Source of the DNA: Rhodobacterales bacterium
GTDB taxonomy: Bacteria; Pseudomonadota; Alphaproteobacteria; Rhodobacterales; Rhodobacteraceae
Length of the DNA: 9,538 nt
Direction of reading: 5' to 3'
NCBI GenBank assembly: GCA_009992615.1
Contig: JAACVA010000079.1
Span: 19,472-29,009, forward strand
Positions within the stretch are counted from its first letter, which is position 1. Each line of letters opens with the position of its first letter. The translations under genes were made by a program, and so were the position numbers. Below the pieces are notes generated by a model. It did not search any database, was not told the DNA's origin, and was given only the letters and a program-made list of their open reading frames with translations. Of this stretch, positions 6,793 through 9,538 are shown one piece after another.

Positions 6793-8580
6793 TCAGTTCG
6801 AGGTGAGTGTTACCTCGGGAAGGCCGACCTTTTCAATGATCGGTCTCAACCCCAACAGCGGGGCGGTGCGGCGGATCACCTCGGCGGCTACTGGAACGGC
6901 CGTCCAACCGGCCGTGCGGCGCGGTTTGCTTGAGGAATTGTCCGATGCCTCGTCCATTGTCACGATCAGGGTGTATTCCGGTTCCGAGGTCGGAAAAACG
7001 GCTGCGAAGGTGTTGATGTTCTTGTTGTCGTAATAGCCGCCGTTCGGCTTTGGCTTGTTCGCAGTGCCGGTCTTGCCGCCCACCTCATACCCCGGCACCG
7101 CGCCAAAGCTGGCGGTGCCCCGCACCACCACCTGGCGCAGCATGTCGCGCGCAGCGGCCGAGACCTGTTTGCTGACGATACGCGGACCGGGCGCCACATT
7201 TTCCCGCTTCAACAGCGTCGGCGTGACCAGGGTTCCGCCGTTCAACAGTGAAGAATAACCCGCCGCAAGGTGCAGCGGCGAGGCGGCGATGCCATGGCCA
7301 TAAGAGGCGGTGATCGTGGTGATCTCGCTCCAGTTGGACGGAAAGATCGGCCTGGCACCCGGCGCTTCGACCATTTCAACTGGCGTTGCCTCAAGAAAAC
7401 CAAGGGTGCGCAGGAATTCCTTTTGTCGCTGGGCGCCGATTTCCATCGCAATGCGGGCCGTACCGACGTTGCTGGATTTCACGATCACATCGGTCACCGA
7501 CAGTTTCGGGCCGTAATTCTTGTTCTCGAATTCGCGAATCGTGAACTTGCCCCATTTCATCGGTGCATTGGCATCGACCATCGTATCAGGCCCGTTCAGG
7601 CCCAGCTCCATTGATTGGGCGATGGCGAATATCTTGAAGGTCGAGCCCAGCTCGTACACCCCCTGCACAGCGCGATTGAACAGCGGGCTGTCGGCGGGAT
7701 CACCGGTCAGCGCCGGGGTGGGTCGGTCGTTCGGGTCAAAATCGGGCAGCGACACCATCGAGATGATTTCGCCGGTGTGGATGTTCATCAAAACCGCCGC
7801 CGCACCTTTTGCATTCATCAACTTCATGCCACCATACAACACCTGCCGCAGGGCCGATTGCACCGTCAGGTCAATCGACAACTGCAACGGCTTGCCGCCA
7901 TTGGCCGGATCACGCAGAAAATCGTCAAACGCTTTTTCCACCCCCGCCACGCCGATCACCTCGGCCGAATGCACGCCTTCGCGCCCGAACGTGGCACCGC
8001 CCAGAATATGCGCCGCCAGTTTGCCGTTGGGATACAGCCGCATCTCGCGCGGGCCAAACAGCAGGCCGGGATCGCCGATGTCATGTACCGCCTGCTTTTG
8101 CTCAGGGCTCAAGACCCTGCGAATCCACAGGAATTTGCGCTTTCCCGTGAAATCTTCAAGCAGCTTTTGTTCATTCAAATCCGGGAAAATCAGGGCCAGT
8201 TCGCGGGCCGCCTTGGGTTTGTCCACCATGTCCGGCACCTGGGCATAAAGCGAATAGGTGTACATGTTGGTGGCCAGTATCCGACCGTTGCGGTCGGTGA
8301 TATCGGCCCGCTGGGCGACGATGGCGGCGCCGCTGGCCTGGGCGCGGGGTTCTTCCGCCTCGGACGCGGCCAAAAGGCCCATGCGCGCGCCCACCAGAGC
8401 AAAGGCGCAAAAGAAGAACACCGACAGCACCAACAGCCGCCCCTCGGCCTGAAGGCGGGACGCATCGCGCATGTTTTCATGGCGCAGGCGCAGGTTTTCG
8501 GCTTCGATGGCGTCGGGGTTTTCACCTGCCTCGCGCGCCCGAAGAATACGCGCCAAAGGCCGAAGGGGGGCGCGAATCAT
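6793..8580 (-). CDS. ftsI: Septal peptidoglycan transpeptidase FtsI (PBP3)
   Basis: FtsI is the class B penicillin-binding protein that cross-links septal peptidoglycan with FtsW. The 595-residue product has a cytoplasmic N-terminus of about 47 residues, one membrane anchor (about 48-70, LLVLSVFFFCAFALVG) and a periplasmic pedestal domain starting near RADITDRNGRILATN (91-105). The transpeptidase domain carries all three penicillin-binding motifs: STFK with nucleophile S313 (313-316), SSN (369-371) and KTGT (503-506). There is no glycosyltransferase domain and no PASTA repeat, as expected for class B in Gram-negatives. ATG 8580 overlaps the ftsL TGA as ATGA, so its translation is probably tied to its partner ftsL. 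Confidence 0.97.
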   Translation of the reverse strand: MIRAPLRPLARILRAREAGENPDAIEAENLRLRHENMRDASRLQAEGRLLVLSVFFFCAFALVGARMGLLAASEAEEPRAQASGAAIVAQRADITDRNGRILATNMYTYSLYAQVPDMVDKPKAARELALIFPDLNEQKLLEDFTGKRKFLWIRRVLSPEQKQAVHDIGDPGLLFGPREMRLYPNGKLAAHILGGATFGREGVHSAEVIGVAGVEKAFDDFLRDPANGGKPLQLSIDLTVQSALRQVLYGGMKLMNAKGAAAVLMNIHTGEIISMVSLPDFDPNDRPTPALTGDPADSPLFNRAVQGVYELGSTFKIFAIAQSMELGLNGPDTMVDANAPMKWGKFTIREFENKNYGPKLSVTDVIVKSSNVGTARIAMEIGAQRQKEFLRTLGFLEATPVEMVEAPGARPIFPSNWSEITTITASYGHGIAASPLHLAAGYSSLLNGGTLVTPTLLKRENVAPGPRIVSKQVSAAARDMLRQVVVRGTASFGAVPGYEVGGKTGTANKPKPNGGYYDNKNINTFAAVFPTSEPEYTLIVTMDEASDNSSSKPRRTAGWTAVPVAAEVIRRTAPLLGLRPIIEKVGLPEVTLTSN

Positions 8581-8939
8581 GGCTGGTCTCCCTGCACGCT
8601 GACGGAATTGTCGATGTCGAAGTCCGAACCGAGGCCCGGAATGATGTCATGGGTGACGGGATAGGACAGCTGTTCGACCCGCCCGAACTGTTCGGGGGTC
8701 AGCGGCAGCAGACCCAGACGTTCGAAATTCATGTTCACAAGGTCGTTCAGCCGCTCAGGCCGGTTGAGATAGGCCCATTCCGCCCGCAGCACCGCCAGAG
8801 ATTCGCGCCGCGCGCCGATCTCGCGCTGCAATTGTTCAACATCCTTCAGCGCCTGCTGGGTTTGATAATTCTCGTGATAGGCCCAGAATGCCAGGCCCAT
8901 CACCGCAAAGGCAGACAGGACGTAAAGCACGCTTTTCAT
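8577..8939 (-). CDS. ftsL: Cell division protein FtsL
   Basis: FtsL is a small bitopic divisome protein that, with FtsB and FtsQ, helps activate FtsW/FtsI. The 120-residue product has almost no cytoplasmic part, one membrane helix at about residues 4-22 (VLYVLSAFAVMGLAFWAYH), then a polar heptad-like stretch (about 24-56, rich in Q, E, L and R) suited to a coiled coil, and the conserved AEWAYLNRPERLNDL (53-67). I chose ATG 8939 because it forms an ATGA overlap with the rsmH stop and gives the usual short N-terminus. A TTG at 8957 in the same frame would add six residues. A GGGGGGA lies about nine bases before the ATG. FtsL sequences diverge strongly, so the call rests on size, topology, the NRPER motif and position between rsmH and ftsI. 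Confidence 0.92.
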   Translation of the reverse strand: MKSVLYVLSAFAVMGLAFWAYHENYQTQQALKDVEQLQREIGARRESLAVLRAEWAYLNRPERLNDLVNMNFERLGLLPLTPEQFGRVEQLSYPVTHDIIPGLGSDFDIDNSVSVQGDQP

Positions 8940-9538
8940 TGTCGGATTTCCCCCCAATGGTCATAGTTCGGCAGGCCCAGCGCGGCGCGGTCGACGGCAC
9001 CCGCCGGGGCTTCGGTGCGCCGGGCGACCCGCAACCGGGCCGAACGCGCACGCGGGTTTTCGGCCAGTTCTTCGGCATCCGGGCCGATGCCCTTGGACAA
9101 CCGGTCGAACCTCGGCGCTTCGGTGACGGCTTGCGGGGCATATCGGTTGGAATTGCCACCACCGCCGCTGCGCAGTGTCAGGAACCGTTTCACCACCCGG
9201 TCTTCCAGCGAGTGAAAGCTGACCACGGCCATTTGGCCGCCGGGTCTCAACGCCCGCTCGGCGGCCTCCAGCCCCGCCACGAGCTGGCCGAATTCATCGT
9301 TCACGGCGATTCGGATCGCCTGAAAACTGCGCGTCGCCGGGTGGCTTTGCCCCGGTTTGGCGCGGGGCAGACAGCCCTCGACGATGCGGGCCAGATGGCG
9401 GGTGGTTTCGATCGCGCCCTCGGTACGGATTTTCACGATCGCGCGGGCAATGCGACGCGCCGCGCGTTCCTCGCCATAATGAAACAGGATGTCAGCCAGT
9501 TGCGATTCGGTGGCAGTGTTGACCAGGTCGGCGGCGCG
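8936..9538 (-). CDS. rsmH: 16S rRNA (cytosine1402-N4)-methyltransferase RsmH, partial (5' end outside window)
   Basis: RsmH (MraW) methylates N4 of C1402 in the ribosomal P site using S-adenosylmethionine. The coding frame is open to the window edge, so 200 C-terminal residues are visible of the usual 310-330; the N-terminal SAM-binding motif lies beyond 9538. The fragment starts RAADLVNTATESQLADILF, followed by YGEERAARRIARAIV, HPATRSFQAIRIAVNDEF and VVSFHSLEDRVVKRF, all hallmark RsmH sequences, and ends GLPNYDHWGEIRQ. It is the first visible gene of the block; mraZ is expected upstream, off the window. Its TGA overlaps the ftsL ATG. Confidence 0.97.
   Translation of the reverse strand, partial: RAADLVNTATESQLADILFHYGEERAARRIARAIVKIRTEGAIETTRHLARIVEGCLPRAKPGQSHPATRSFQAIRIAVNDEFGQLVAGLEAAERALRPGGQMAVVSFHSLEDRVVKRFLTLRSGGGGNSNRYAPQAVTEAPRFDRLSKGIGPDAEELAENPRARSARLRVARRTEAPAGAVDRAALGLPNYDHWGEIRQ

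Noticed and set aside
8955..8957. TTG as the ftsL start, adding six residues
   Set aside because: The ATG at 8939 forms the ATGA overlap seen elsewhere in the operon and gives the usual FtsL N-terminus.
1..9538. CRISPR array, tRNA/rRNA gene, defence or toxin-antitoxin system
   Set aside because: No regularly spaced repeats, no RNA gene signatures and no unexplained intact coding sequence are present; every intact gene is a standard dcw gene.

Overview
The window is a GC-rich chromosomal segment. Nearly 90% of it is the front part of a division and cell wall (dcw) cluster on the minus strand. The gene order, the 493-residue meso-diaminopimelate-type MurE and the form of FtsL and FtsI suggest an alphaproteobacterium, most likely of the Rhodobacterales (Rhodobacter/roseobacter group). 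That placement is recognition, not a computed phylogeny.

Dcw block, right to left in the direction of transcription: rsmH (5' end beyond the window, 9538-8936), ftsL (8939-8577), ftsI (8580-6793), murE (6779-5298), murF (5301-3811), mraY (3811-2726), murD (2655-1246). Four junctions overlap: three are ATGA stop/start overlaps and murF/mraY is a 1-base TAGTG overlap. The ftsI-murE gap is 13 bases. The only larger gap is 70 bases, between mraY and murD. No promoter or terminator is evident inside the block, so it reads as one operon. Functionally, RsmH methylates 16S rRNA. FtsL and FtsI belong to the septal peptidoglycan machine. MurD, MurE and MurF add D-Glu, meso-DAP and D-Ala-D-Ala to the UDP-MurNAc precursor, and MraY loads the product onto undecaprenyl phosphate. 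All catalytic motifs checked are intact.

Left end, 1-1245: no intact gene. It is a mosaic of decayed insertion-sequence fragments: the C-terminal part of an IS21-type IstB helper ATPase (minus strand, about 126-336, with a small deletion and frameshift), the C-terminal tail of an IS110-type transposase (plus strand, about 319-513), an unassigned 280-base stretch, and the C-terminal half of an IS5-type transposase (plus strand, about 795-1215, with a late frameshift) that ends about 30 bases past the murD stop codon. In related genomes ftsW/murG/murC usually follow murD, so this wreckage lies where the dcw cluster would continue.

I see no previously undescribed system. The two points most worth a second look are the break in the dcw cluster at a multi-family IS graveyard, and two extra in-frame segments of about 36-39 bases in the IS5 remnant, each centred on a palindrome.
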